27,514 nt of DNA from JAADDG01 sp964450755 (GTDB lineage Bacteria > Campylobacterota > Campylobacteria > Campylobacterales > JAADDG01), in assembly GCA_964450755.1 (NCBI GenBank), contig CAYVDJ010000040.1, forward strand, positions 1 through 27,514, read 5' to 3'. Positions 20,703 to 27,514 of the stretch are shown in pieces (position 1 is the stretch's first letter; the number at the start of each line of letters is the position of its first letter). The translations under genes were made by a program, and so were the position numbers. The notes beneath the pieces are model-generated. The model was not told the DNA's origin. It worked only from the letters and a program-made list of their open reading frames with translations, and made no database searches.

Positions 20703-22775
20703 TTATACATACCAGTTTTTCATAGATTCGTTGCCAAACTCTATCTTTATCTTGGAATAGAGAGGCATAAGCTGTAAAAGCTTACCTTCTTCAAATAATT
20801 TAAAATTAATCTTTTTATCCTCACACATTTTTCTCGGTATCTTCAACTCTATAATCTCATCTGCGGCATATTCGATACCATCTTTTTGAAATCTGCCTTT
20901 TTTTATGGCAAGTGCCGTATTTTTATCATCTATACTCACTTCCAAAAGAGCATGATCAATAAACTTTTGTATATCTCCAAAAAGAGCAAAATATGCAAAT
21001 TCGCCATCATGCCCGAATTTTATCTTTTCTATAACAAAATTTTTCAGATTCATAGATGAGAGTTCATGCTCCAGATCAAAAACAGCCGCACCTATCCACT
21101 CAAAAAAGTTGCTGTTTTTACCGTCTATTATCGCACTTATGGAATTTTTGGCTTTTTTGAAGAAAAACTGCTCTTGCTGCTCTTTTACAATCGATTTTAA
21201 AAGCGTATCGGGAGGAGGCATTTTCATCAGAGTATAAATATTTATCAGATGTTTTCTAAAAAGAGCGTCAAACTCCTCTTTTTGAACGGTAAAATGATCA
21301 TCTCCGTACCACCAAAACCAGTCACTTCCCTCAGCTATCATAAACTCTTTTTCTATTTTGGCAATAAGACTTGGCTCAAAAGTATCTTTTACTCTGTTAA
21401 AATCCCTTTTGGTTTCAAAAAGAAGTTCCCACGCTCTGTTCTTCTCCTCATGACCTATCCAAATCCTAAAATCACCGTTGATCCAGCTTCCGGGTACCAG
21501 ATTGTAAAGCTCGTTCTCATCTATCTTTTCGTTATCTGCCACCTCATCAAAAAAAGAGCATTCACACCATTTGCTGTTCTCTTCTATCTTTTTATAAAGT
21601 TTATCAAAAAAATCAAAAGCATTGTTTTTATAATGTTCCCATGCATTTTCACCGTCCAAAATGATATTGATATTACAACTTTTGTGGGAATTGTCATAGA
21701 TGGATTTTAATCTTTTCATAAAGTCATCAACCGCTTTATCCTCTTCCCATCCGCTGTAACTAAATCCTATCAGATCACTTATGGTTCTTTCCCGAAAGAA
21801 AAGGTATATCCCGCCCTCTTTGAAATGGAGTCTGTTTCTTTTGTAAATATCATCTTTTCTAAATGCTTTTATCGTTTTATATAAAATCTCCTCATCACTA
21901 CAAGCCCACTTTATACCTCTTTTGCTAATCTCCTCCAAAAACTCATAACTGACCGATCCCTCAGCCGGCCAAAAACCTTTGGGAGATTCTCCAAACTGTT
22001 CTTGATAGTAAGAGAGAGCATTTTTTATATGTAAAATCCCGTCATCTCTCAAAGAGGCAGGGTCTTTTGGAAGAGGAGTATGGGAATTTGACTCTTTGGC
22101 GCTTTTTATATCAAAAAGCAGAGGCTCTATCGGATGATAAAAAGGAGTAGTAGAGATATCAATCTTCTTTTGGGTTTTCAATCTTTTATAATAAGGAACA
22201 ATCTCTTTGATAAACTCACTCAAAGTTTTCAAAAGTTTAAGCTTGTCCTCATGCGTATAGTTTTCACCCTTTTTTATAAAAGATTTTATGATTTTACTGT
22301 TCTGTCTTAGATACTCTCCACACCATGAGAGTAAAAAAAGCACTTCAAGATCCAAAAATTCACTGTTTAAAAAAGCTTTTGCCGCCTCTTCGTGAGAGTT
22401 GTAACCTCTTTTTTTCTCAAGAAGAGATCTATACCTTTTAAAAGGAGCTATACAGTTTTCTTCATTGGAAAAAAAGAGATATTCTATAAGATAGACTCTC
22501 TCTTCATCAGATAAAAAATCAACATCTTTTCTTATCGCATTTAAAAGTTCATCATTTACATGAAAATCTTCATACTCTTTAAGCTGAACAAGCAAAGAGG
22601 GTACGAGATTGAAAGTACCCTTTATATTATCAAATCTGTCGATATACCATGGCATATCATAATAATCTTTTATAGCATGCAAAAAAACCCACGGCATTTT
22701 GATAGTACCGCTTAGATCATCTTTATAATAAGGCTGGTGCATATGCCACAAAAAAGAGACATACAATTTTTTCAT
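20703..22775 (-). CDS. GH57 alpha-amylase/amylopullulanase-type hydrolase
   Basis: Second GH57 enzyme, 690 residues, probably cutting alpha-1,4 (perhaps also alpha-1,6) bonds of a storage glucan. GH57 regions: SFLWHMHQPYYKD (7-19), GTFNLVPSLL (53-62), nucleophile E272 in GFWPAEGSVS, ACSDEEIL (291-298), and acid/base D374 in IILDGENAWEHY. This set matches the amylopullulanase and archaeal alpha-amylase branch, and not the glucanotransferase or branching-enzyme branches. A helical insert (about 65-205) and a C-terminal domain (about 560-690) that looks beta-rich complete it. No signal peptide. Only 7 bases separate it from the upstream gene and its ribosome-binding site is weak, so coupling is likely. 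Whether it debranches cannot be told from sequence. Confidence 0.87.
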   Translation of the reverse strand: MKKLYVSFLWHMHQPYYKDDLSGTIKMPWVFLHAIKDYYDMPWYIDRFDNIKGTFNLVPSLLVQLKEYEDFHVNDELLNAIRKDVDFLSDEERVYLIEYLFFSNEENCIAPFKRYRSLLEKKRGYNSHEEAAKAFLNSEFLDLEVLFLLSWCGEYLRQNSKIIKSFIKKGENYTHEDKLKLLKTLSEFIKEIVPYYKRLKTQKKIDISTTPFYHPIEPLLFDIKSAKESNSHTPLPKDPASLRDDGILHIKNALSYYQEQFGESPKGFWPAEGSVSYEFLEEISKRGIKWACSDEEILYKTIKAFRKDDIYKRNRLHFKEGGIYLFFRERTISDLIGFSYSGWEEDKAVDDFMKRLKSIYDNSHKSCNINIILDGENAWEHYKNNAFDFFDKLYKKIEENSKWCECSFFDEVADNEKIDENELYNLVPGSWINGDFRIWIGHEEKNRAWELLFETKRDFNRVKDTFEPSLIAKIEKEFMIAEGSDWFWWYGDDHFTVQKEEFDALFRKHLINIYTLMKMPPPDTLLKSIVKEQQEQFFFKKAKNSISAIIDGKNSNFFEWIGAAVFDLEHELSSMNLKNFVIEKIKFGHDGEFAYFALFGDIQKFIDHALLEVSIDDKNTALAIKKGRFQKDGIEYAADEIIELKIPRKMCEDKKINFKLFEEGKLLQLMPLYSKIKIEFGNESMKNWYV

Positions 22776-22782
22776 TTTATTT

Positions 22783-25275
22783 TTATTTCCATTTTTCTAT
22801 TTTTTCTTTGTAACTGTTTAGTATCATCTCGCCTTTTTCTTCATTTTGAGCCTGAACAAAAAGGTTTAAATGTTCGCTGTCTTGATCAGGAATCATCAAA
22901 ATCCACTCTCTCTCATCCACCCAAATTTTTACACCGTCAAGATGAGAACTTCTTTTCCCCTGTGAATCCTCCAAAAATCTGCGCATCATTTTGCCTTTTA
23001 GAGCATTTTCACACGGCACACTCTCTTGTTTGTAGAAAAATTTTTCTATATCATCTACGATCTCTGAAATTTTAAAACCGTATTTTATCATCATTTCTAT
23101 CATTTTCAAACTGGCATAGATTGTATCTCTGTTTAAAGCAAATTCGGTAAAGGCAAAATTACCGTCAATCGAAGCTACAAGCATATACTGCTTTAACTTT
23201 TCAGCCTTGAAATTTCTGTATTTTCCTCTCTCTATCTCCAGATTTTCAAATTTTTCATCCATAAAATCAGGCGCCCACGCCGGTAAAAATACCTTTTTTT
23301 TCTGTTTTACCGAAGCATTGATCATATAGAGCATCACCATAAGAGCCGTTTCAGGCTCCAATACCTCACCTCTGTCTGAAACTATCTCCATCTTCTGCCC
23401 GTTGGGGTAGATGATAAAACCGGCATTTAACTCCAGATTTTTTACAATAGAGCTTAGATTCTTTTTTGAATGTTTGATAATCGTAGGTAAAATAGAGAGT
23501 TTTTGCTCATCGGAATAGGCATTTAAAACGATATTGTCTATATTTAGTTCACTGAGCAGTTCGGGATAGATATGAGATATGGAACCATACGCCAAATCAA
23601 CAGCTATTTTAAAATCCTGATTTTTTAGGATATCTTTATCTATATGTTTTATTATCTCCTCTTCATATCTCTTCTCCAAAAATTTTGCCTCTTCTATTGA
23701 GCCTATTTCATCCGGATCCACTCTTCTAAAATTCTCTCTAAAAAATATTCTCTCTATATTTTTTGCCATATTGGTATCGATTCTAAGTCCCTCTTCTGTA
23801 AAGAAAAGAACTTCCGTATCGGTTTTACTGTATATACTTTGTCTAAAATGCACACCGGCAACGATATCATTATTGTTTGCAAGATTAAAACGCATAGCGG
23901 AAGAAGGCATAAAGGTTATATCGATAACATTGATACCGGTTGATAAAAGTCCTCCCAAAAAGGCTCTTTTTAACATTCTTGAACTTTTGTGATAATCTCT
24001 TGAAACATATACGGTACTTCCTACCGGAAGTATGCTTCCCAAAGCTTCAGCCAGTTTTGTAGCCATCTCACAGGAAAGTTCGGTATTTGTTCTTCCTTTT
24101 ACGCTTCCCTCTTCAAAAATAGAGCTTTTATATTTGCTTCCCCAGATAACATTATTGCTGACAATGGAATTATCGCTGATTATTTTGTCCGGCCATACCG
24201 TAACATCCCTTTCAAAAGAGACATTATCACCTATATCACAATCTTCGGCAACTATCACTCCCTCTTTTACCACGACACGATCACCGATTTTGTTTGCATT
24301 GCATATAACGGAATTTTTTATATTATTGTCTTTGCCTGTCTCTACATTATTCCAAAAAACACTGCTTTTTACTCTGCTGTCTTCACCTATAACAACCTCA
24401 TCTCCTATAACCGCATCTTCCAAAACAACCTCCTTAGATATTTTTACATTTTTTCCAACTATAACAAGACCTTTTACCTGACCTTCATCCAGTTCTATAT
24501 TGGTTTCAGAATATAAAACACCGTCTTTAAAATCTTTTCTATGCCCTTTGATATCAAGTTTTACCATGCCTCTTAGGATATCTTGATGAACCTCTCTGTA
24601 GCTTTGAGGATTACCGACATCTCTCCAGTATCCATCGGTTGTATAACCCCACAAATCTATATCTCTTGCCATCAAAGAGGGGAAAAGATCTTTGGCAAAA
24701 TCAAAATTTTTATCATGTGGGATATAAGACAGAATTTCAGGCTCTATAACATAAATACCGGTATTGATCGTATCACTGAAAACCTCTCCCCAACCCGGTT
24801 TTTCCAAAAATTTCTCAATCTTGCTGTTCGTATCGGTAATGACAACACCAAATTGAAGAGGATCTTCTACCGGAGTTAGAGTAATCGTAAATTTGGAATT
24901 TTTATTTTTATGAAAATCTATTATCTTGGTAAAATCAAAGTCCGTTACCAAATCACCGCTTACAATGATAAAATTATCATCCTCCAAATACTCCTGCGCA
25001 CATTTAACTGCCCCGGCGGTGCCGTAGTCATCATTTGGCAATACATAATTTATCTTTATACCAAAATCACTTCCGTCTTTAAAATAATCTTGAATAATTT
25101 CCGGTTTAAAATATAAAAGTATCACGAACTCTTTTATATTGAGTTCATCTCTTAATTTTAAGATGATATGCTCCATCATCGGCCTGTTTATAACAGGCAG
25201 CATGGGTTTTGGCAGAGAATTTGTAAGAGGCTGAATTCTTGTACCAAATCCCCCTGCCATTACGACAGCTTTCAT
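22783..25275 (-). CDS. Sugar-1-phosphate nucleotidyltransferase fused to a degenerate phosphomannomutase
   Basis: An 830-residue fusion that opens the glucan operon. Residues 1-235 are a nucleotidyltransferase: AGGFGTRIQPLTNSLPKP (7-24, R13, K23), SGDLVTDFDF (106-115, D108), EKPGWGEVFSDTINTGIYV (158-176) and WRDVGNP (217-223). Residues 250-380 are left-handed beta-helix repeats. Residues 385-830 have the phosphohexomutase fold, but the phosphoserine loop (TASHNP in active enzymes) is GVHFRQS (474-480) and the metal loop DGDxDR is replaced by GFIIYPNGQKME (619-630). The mutase part is therefore probably non-catalytic and may regulate or bind sugar phosphates. Similar fusions are annotated mannose-1-phosphate guanylyltransferase; the operon makes glucose-1-phosphate an equally likely substrate. 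AAAGGA precedes the ATG. Confidence 0.88.
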   Translation of the reverse strand: MKAVVMAGGFGTRIQPLTNSLPKPMLPVINRPMMEHIILKLRDELNIKEFVILLYFKPEIIQDYFKDGSDFGIKINYVLPNDDYGTAGAVKCAQEYLEDDNFIIVSGDLVTDFDFTKIIDFHKNKNSKFTITLTPVEDPLQFGVVITDTNSKIEKFLEKPGWGEVFSDTINTGIYVIEPEILSYIPHDKNFDFAKDLFPSLMARDIDLWGYTTDGYWRDVGNPQSYREVHQDILRGMVKLDIKGHRKDFKDGVLYSETNIELDEGQVKGLVIVGKNVKISKEVVLEDAVIGDEVVIGEDSRVKSSVFWNNVETGKDNNIKNSVICNANKIGDRVVVKEGVIVAEDCDIGDNVSFERDVTVWPDKIISDNSIVSNNVIWGSKYKSSIFEEGSVKGRTNTELSCEMATKLAEALGSILPVGSTVYVSRDYHKSSRMLKRAFLGGLLSTGINVIDITFMPSSAMRFNLANNNDIVAGVHFRQSIYSKTDTEVLFFTEEGLRIDTNMAKNIERIFFRENFRRVDPDEIGSIEEAKFLEKRYEEEIIKHIDKDILKNQDFKIAVDLAYGSISHIYPELLSELNIDNIVLNAYSDEQKLSILPTIIKHSKKNLSSIVKNLELNAGFIIYPNGQKMEIVSDRGEVLEPETALMVMLYMINASVKQKKKVFLPAWAPDFMDEKFENLEIERGKYRNFKAEKLKQYMLVASIDGNFAFTEFALNRDTIYASLKMIEMMIKYGFKISEIVDDIEKFFYKQESVPCENALKGKMMRRFLEDSQGKRSSHLDGVKIWVDEREWILMIPDQDSEHLNLFVQAQNEEKGEMILNSYKEKIEKWK

Positions 25276-25375
25276 AGTAGATCCTTTTGAAAATAATATA
25301 TAATTTACTATAATATCGACAATTATTTTAATTAATTTAATTATTAATCGTTGTTATAAGTAATAAAAGCAAAGA
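25276..25375 (-). promoter_or_regulatory. Promoter region of the glucan operon
   Basis: A 100-base, very AT-rich gap after gap with no terminator-like hairpin. On the minus strand TATTAT (25310-25315) is a plausible -10 for a short leader; TTGTCG with TATATT 16 bases downstream (25317-25322, 25295-25300) is another. Symmetric TTAATT/AATTAA runs at about 25326-25345 could bind a regulator. The operon may also be read through from gap. Confidence 0.3.
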
Positions 25376-26374
25376 TTATTCCACTTTCAAAATATGCTTT
25401 GCCATATCAACAAGTCTGGTTGCATAACCCCACTCATTATCCTGCCACAGCATCATTTTAAGAAAGTTTTTTTGAGAAAGCGCAATCAAATCAAGATCGA
25501 TAATCGCACTGCGAGGAGATTTTATGATATCACGGGAAACAAGAGGTTCTTTTGATATTTGAATATATGTTGAAGATTTTATTTTTTGCTGAAGATAATC
25601 TATAAAATGGTTTAAATCTATATTGTTTTTAAATTCCAGACTAAGATCTATCATGGTAACATTTTCAACAGGAACTCTAATACTGTAACCTTTGATCTTA
25701 TCCTTTATAAAAGGCAAAACCTGTCCAACCGCATAAGCAACTCCGCTTGTAACAGGAATTATATTGATATTGGAAGCTCTGCATCTTCTTATATCTTTTG
25801 TATCATACTTTGAATCCAAAAGCTTCTGATCGCTTGTATAACTGTGGATGGTTGTAGCATATACCCTGTTTATATTGCTGTATTTGTTTATCATTTTCAA
25901 TACGGGAGCCAGACAGTTTGCCGTACAGCTCGAATTTGATATGATCTTTTCATCTGAATAACTATCTTCATTGACTCCCATGATATAAACAGGCGTATTG
26001 TCAGAAGGAACAAAAGCAAAAAGGACTTTTTTTATATTTTTATCCACAAAAGGTTCAAAAAAAGAGGATTTTTTATAAACACCACTACATTCTAGTAACA
26101 GATCTATATCATCAAAAGAACTTAAAAAATCGATATTGTCAAATTGGGTATAAAGAACTTTTTGATCTCCAATCCAAAAGGATCTGTCATCAATTTTTTC
26201 AACCCTTTTAGAAAATTCACCAAATACAGAATCATATTTAAGCAGATAAACAGCCTGATCTATATCGTAAATATCATTTATTCCTACAAGTTTCAACCCT
26301 TTTTGTTCAGATAAAATCCTGACCGCACATCTTCCGATTCTACCAAAGCCGTTTATAAAAATCTTTTCAGTCAT
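25376..26374 (-). CDS. gap: Glyceraldehyde-3-phosphate dehydrogenase
   Basis: NAD-dependent oxidation and phosphorylation of glyceraldehyde-3-phosphate, or the reverse in gluconeogenesis. Rossmann motif INGFGRIGR near the start, an aspartate in INDIYD for NAD, catalytic cysteine in SNSSCTANCLAP, catalytic histidine in TTIHSYTSDQKLLD, and C-terminal WQDNEWGYATRLVDMA. Length 332 residues is normal. It is somewhat divergent (RRCRAS, TSGVAYAVG), so it may be a second, specialised copy rather than the main gap of the genome. I prefer the ATG at 26374, inside ATGACTGA overlapping the DUF523 stop, to the GTG at 26383. Placed just upstream of the glucan operon, on the same strand. Confidence 0.92.
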   Translation of the reverse strand: MTEKIFINGFGRIGRCAVRILSEQKGLKLVGINDIYDIDQAVYLLKYDSVFGEFSKRVEKIDDRSFWIGDQKVLYTQFDNIDFLSSFDDIDLLLECSGVYKKSSFFEPFVDKNIKKVLFAFVPSDNTPVYIMGVNEDSYSDEKIISNSSCTANCLAPVLKMINKYSNINRVYATTIHSYTSDQKLLDSKYDTKDIRRCRASNINIIPVTSGVAYAVGQVLPFIKDKIKGYSIRVPVENVTMIDLSLEFKNNIDLNHFIDYLQQKIKSSTYIQISKEPLVSRDIIKSPRSAIIDLDLIALSQKNFLKMMLWQDNEWGYATRLVDMAKHILKVE

Positions 26375-26840
26375 CTTTTTCACTTATAAATTTCCATAAC
26401 AAATCCAATTGATTTTCATTAAAAACTTTTATACCATATTTTTTCAAAAGAGAAACGCTAATACCCTCTCCAATAACAAGTTTTTTGCTGAAAGTTCCAT
26501 CATATACATAATTGTTTGAGCAAGAAGGACTTTTTGATTTTAGTAATGCAACTTTAATATCATTTTCAAGAGCAGTATCAAGTGCTTTTTTCGCCCCTTT
26601 TAAAAAAAAGGAGGTTACATCATCACCATATTTATTCAAAATTTTGATATTACCACCGCCTGTTACAATCTCGCTCGGAGGTCTTGGAACCGGCAATCCT
26701 CCGTCAACTTCAGGACAAACAGGATATATCAAACAATTTTTTATGATTTTATCAAACAAAGGATTATTGCATCTTTTTATTTTACCGTCATAACGGACAT
26801 ATTGACCAAGAAGACAAGAGCTGATTAAAAGTTTATTCAT
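26367..26840 (-). CDS. DUF523 family protein
   Basis: Conserved small protein of unknown biochemical role, 157 residues. DUF523 signatures are clear: SSCLLGQYVRYDGK near the start, CPEVDGGLPVPRPPSEI in the middle, and LLKSKSPSCSNNYVYDGTF. The conserved cysteines (SSC, CPE, PSC) and the aspartate and glutamate residues suggest a metal or iron-sulfur site, which is inference. The frame is open further upstream to a TTG at 26870, but the family begins at the ATG at 26840 (MNKLLISSCLLG). Its start lies about 30 bases after the 5S rRNA gene, and its end overlaps gap, so it may be cotranscribed with gap and even fed by rRNA-operon read-through. Confidence 0.88.
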   Translation of the reverse strand: MNKLLISSCLLGQYVRYDGKIKRCNNPLFDKIIKNCLIYPVCPEVDGGLPVPRPPSEIVTGGGNIKILNKYGDDVTSFFLKGAKKALDTALENDIKVALLKSKSPSCSNNYVYDGTFSKKLVIGEGISVSLLKKYGIKVFNENQLDLLWKFISEKDD

Positions 26841-26872
26841 TGAAAGTAGATTGTTCCATATAAAACTCAAAA

Positions 26873-26990
26873 AGCCGGCGGCGACCTACATTTCCACACC
26901 AGTAAGATGCAGTATTATCGGCGATGAGAGGCTTAGCTTCCTGGTTCGAAATGGATACAGGGCGTTTCCCTCTCTCTATAACCACCGGCA
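26873..26990 (-). rRNA. rrf: 5S ribosomal RNA
   Basis: Minus strand begins TGCCGGTGGTTATAGAGAGA and ends CGCCGCCGGC; the two ends pair as the 5S terminal helix. The internal CCATTTCGAACCAGGAAGCT and the GGTGTGGAAATGTAGGTCGC block are typical 5S sequence. About 118 bases. A T-rich run (TTTTTGAGTTTTA) follows the 3' end. End positions are estimates within a few bases. Confidence 0.93.
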
Positions 26991-27039
26991 AAAGAGTTAA
27001 GAAAAAGTAAAAAAGATATTTACTCTTTATTAACTCTTT
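26991..27039 (-). repeat. Inverted repeat in the 23S-5S spacer
   Basis: AAAGAGTTAA (26991-27000) and TTAACTCTTT (27030-27039) form a perfect 10-base stem with a 29-base loop directly before the 5S 5' end. It could be an RNA-processing hairpin of the rRNA precursor. The rest of the 117-base spacer is AT-rich with no tRNA. Confidence 0.45.
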
Positions 27040-27107
27040 TTGGTTCTTTGTTTTTATATTGTCAAACAGTCTTATTGCACTTAATAAGGAAGTGAGGCTC
27101 TTTTTTT

Positions 27108-27514
<407 letters not shown>

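Overview
The window is AT-rich DNA, most likely from a free-living member of Campylobacterota (Epsilonproteobacteria). I infer this from gene content and style: lysine- and isoleucine-rich proteins, tightly overlapping operons, a clpS-clpA-aat block, compact PabB and PabC proteins, and the style of the 23S and 5S genes. The genus cannot be fixed from the sequence alone. Nearly everything is on the minus strand except bioD, the pyrB operon and yjbQ.

Layout from left to right. (1) Positions 1-5112, minus: the start of an unidentified gene leaving the window, a terminator, the surface-sugar pair wbpD-wbpE, and the bacterial N-degron operon clpS-clpA-aat. (2) 5306-9408: bioD, a convergent glycine-zipper envelope protein, then the overlapping operon pyrB-pabB-pabC followed by a small protein that resembles the ClpXP adaptor SspB. 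(3) 9409-10090: an orphan MNT nucleotidyltransferase with a good promoter, and a near-perfect palindromic terminator. (4) 10091-13529, minus: a three-gene sensory cassette made of a periplasmic amino-acid-type binding protein, a membrane histidine kinase, and a response regulator with an unusual winged-helix output domain. (5) 13611-14033: yjbQ. (6) 13971-25275, minus: an alpha-glucan/sugar-nucleotide cluster. It contains a nucleotidyltransferase-phosphomannomutase fusion, two GH57 enzymes, a GalT-family enzyme, and a ROK glucokinase fused to a GT35 alpha-glucan phosphorylase. (7) 25376-26840: gap and a DUF523 gene. (8) 26873-27514: 5S and the 3' end of 23S rRNA of an rRNA operon read on the minus strand.

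The glucan cluster is the most interesting part. Its enzymes would break down and remodel an internal alpha-glucan: GH57 cleavage and transfer, phosphorolysis to glucose-1-phosphate, phosphorylation of released glucose, and nucleotide transfer by the GalT-like and nucleotidyltransferase proteins, with GAPDH just upstream. Several of these proteins have lost textbook catalytic residues. The GT35 domain has Thr where the PLP-binding Lys should be. The mutase domain lacks both its phosphoserine loop and its metal loop. The GalT protein has lost a zinc cysteine and carries an HPHSQ rather than an HPHGQ motif. The ROK-GT35 fusion also has a strong internal ribosome-binding site exactly at the start of the phosphorylase part.

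Between galT and the fusion gene lies about 1 kb of foreign-looking DNA holding an MNT gene, a truncated HEPN toxin gene and REP-like palindromes. A decayed second copy of the galT 3' end sits on its far side. The simplest reading is that an element entered the galT 3' end and split a formerly contiguous glucan operon.
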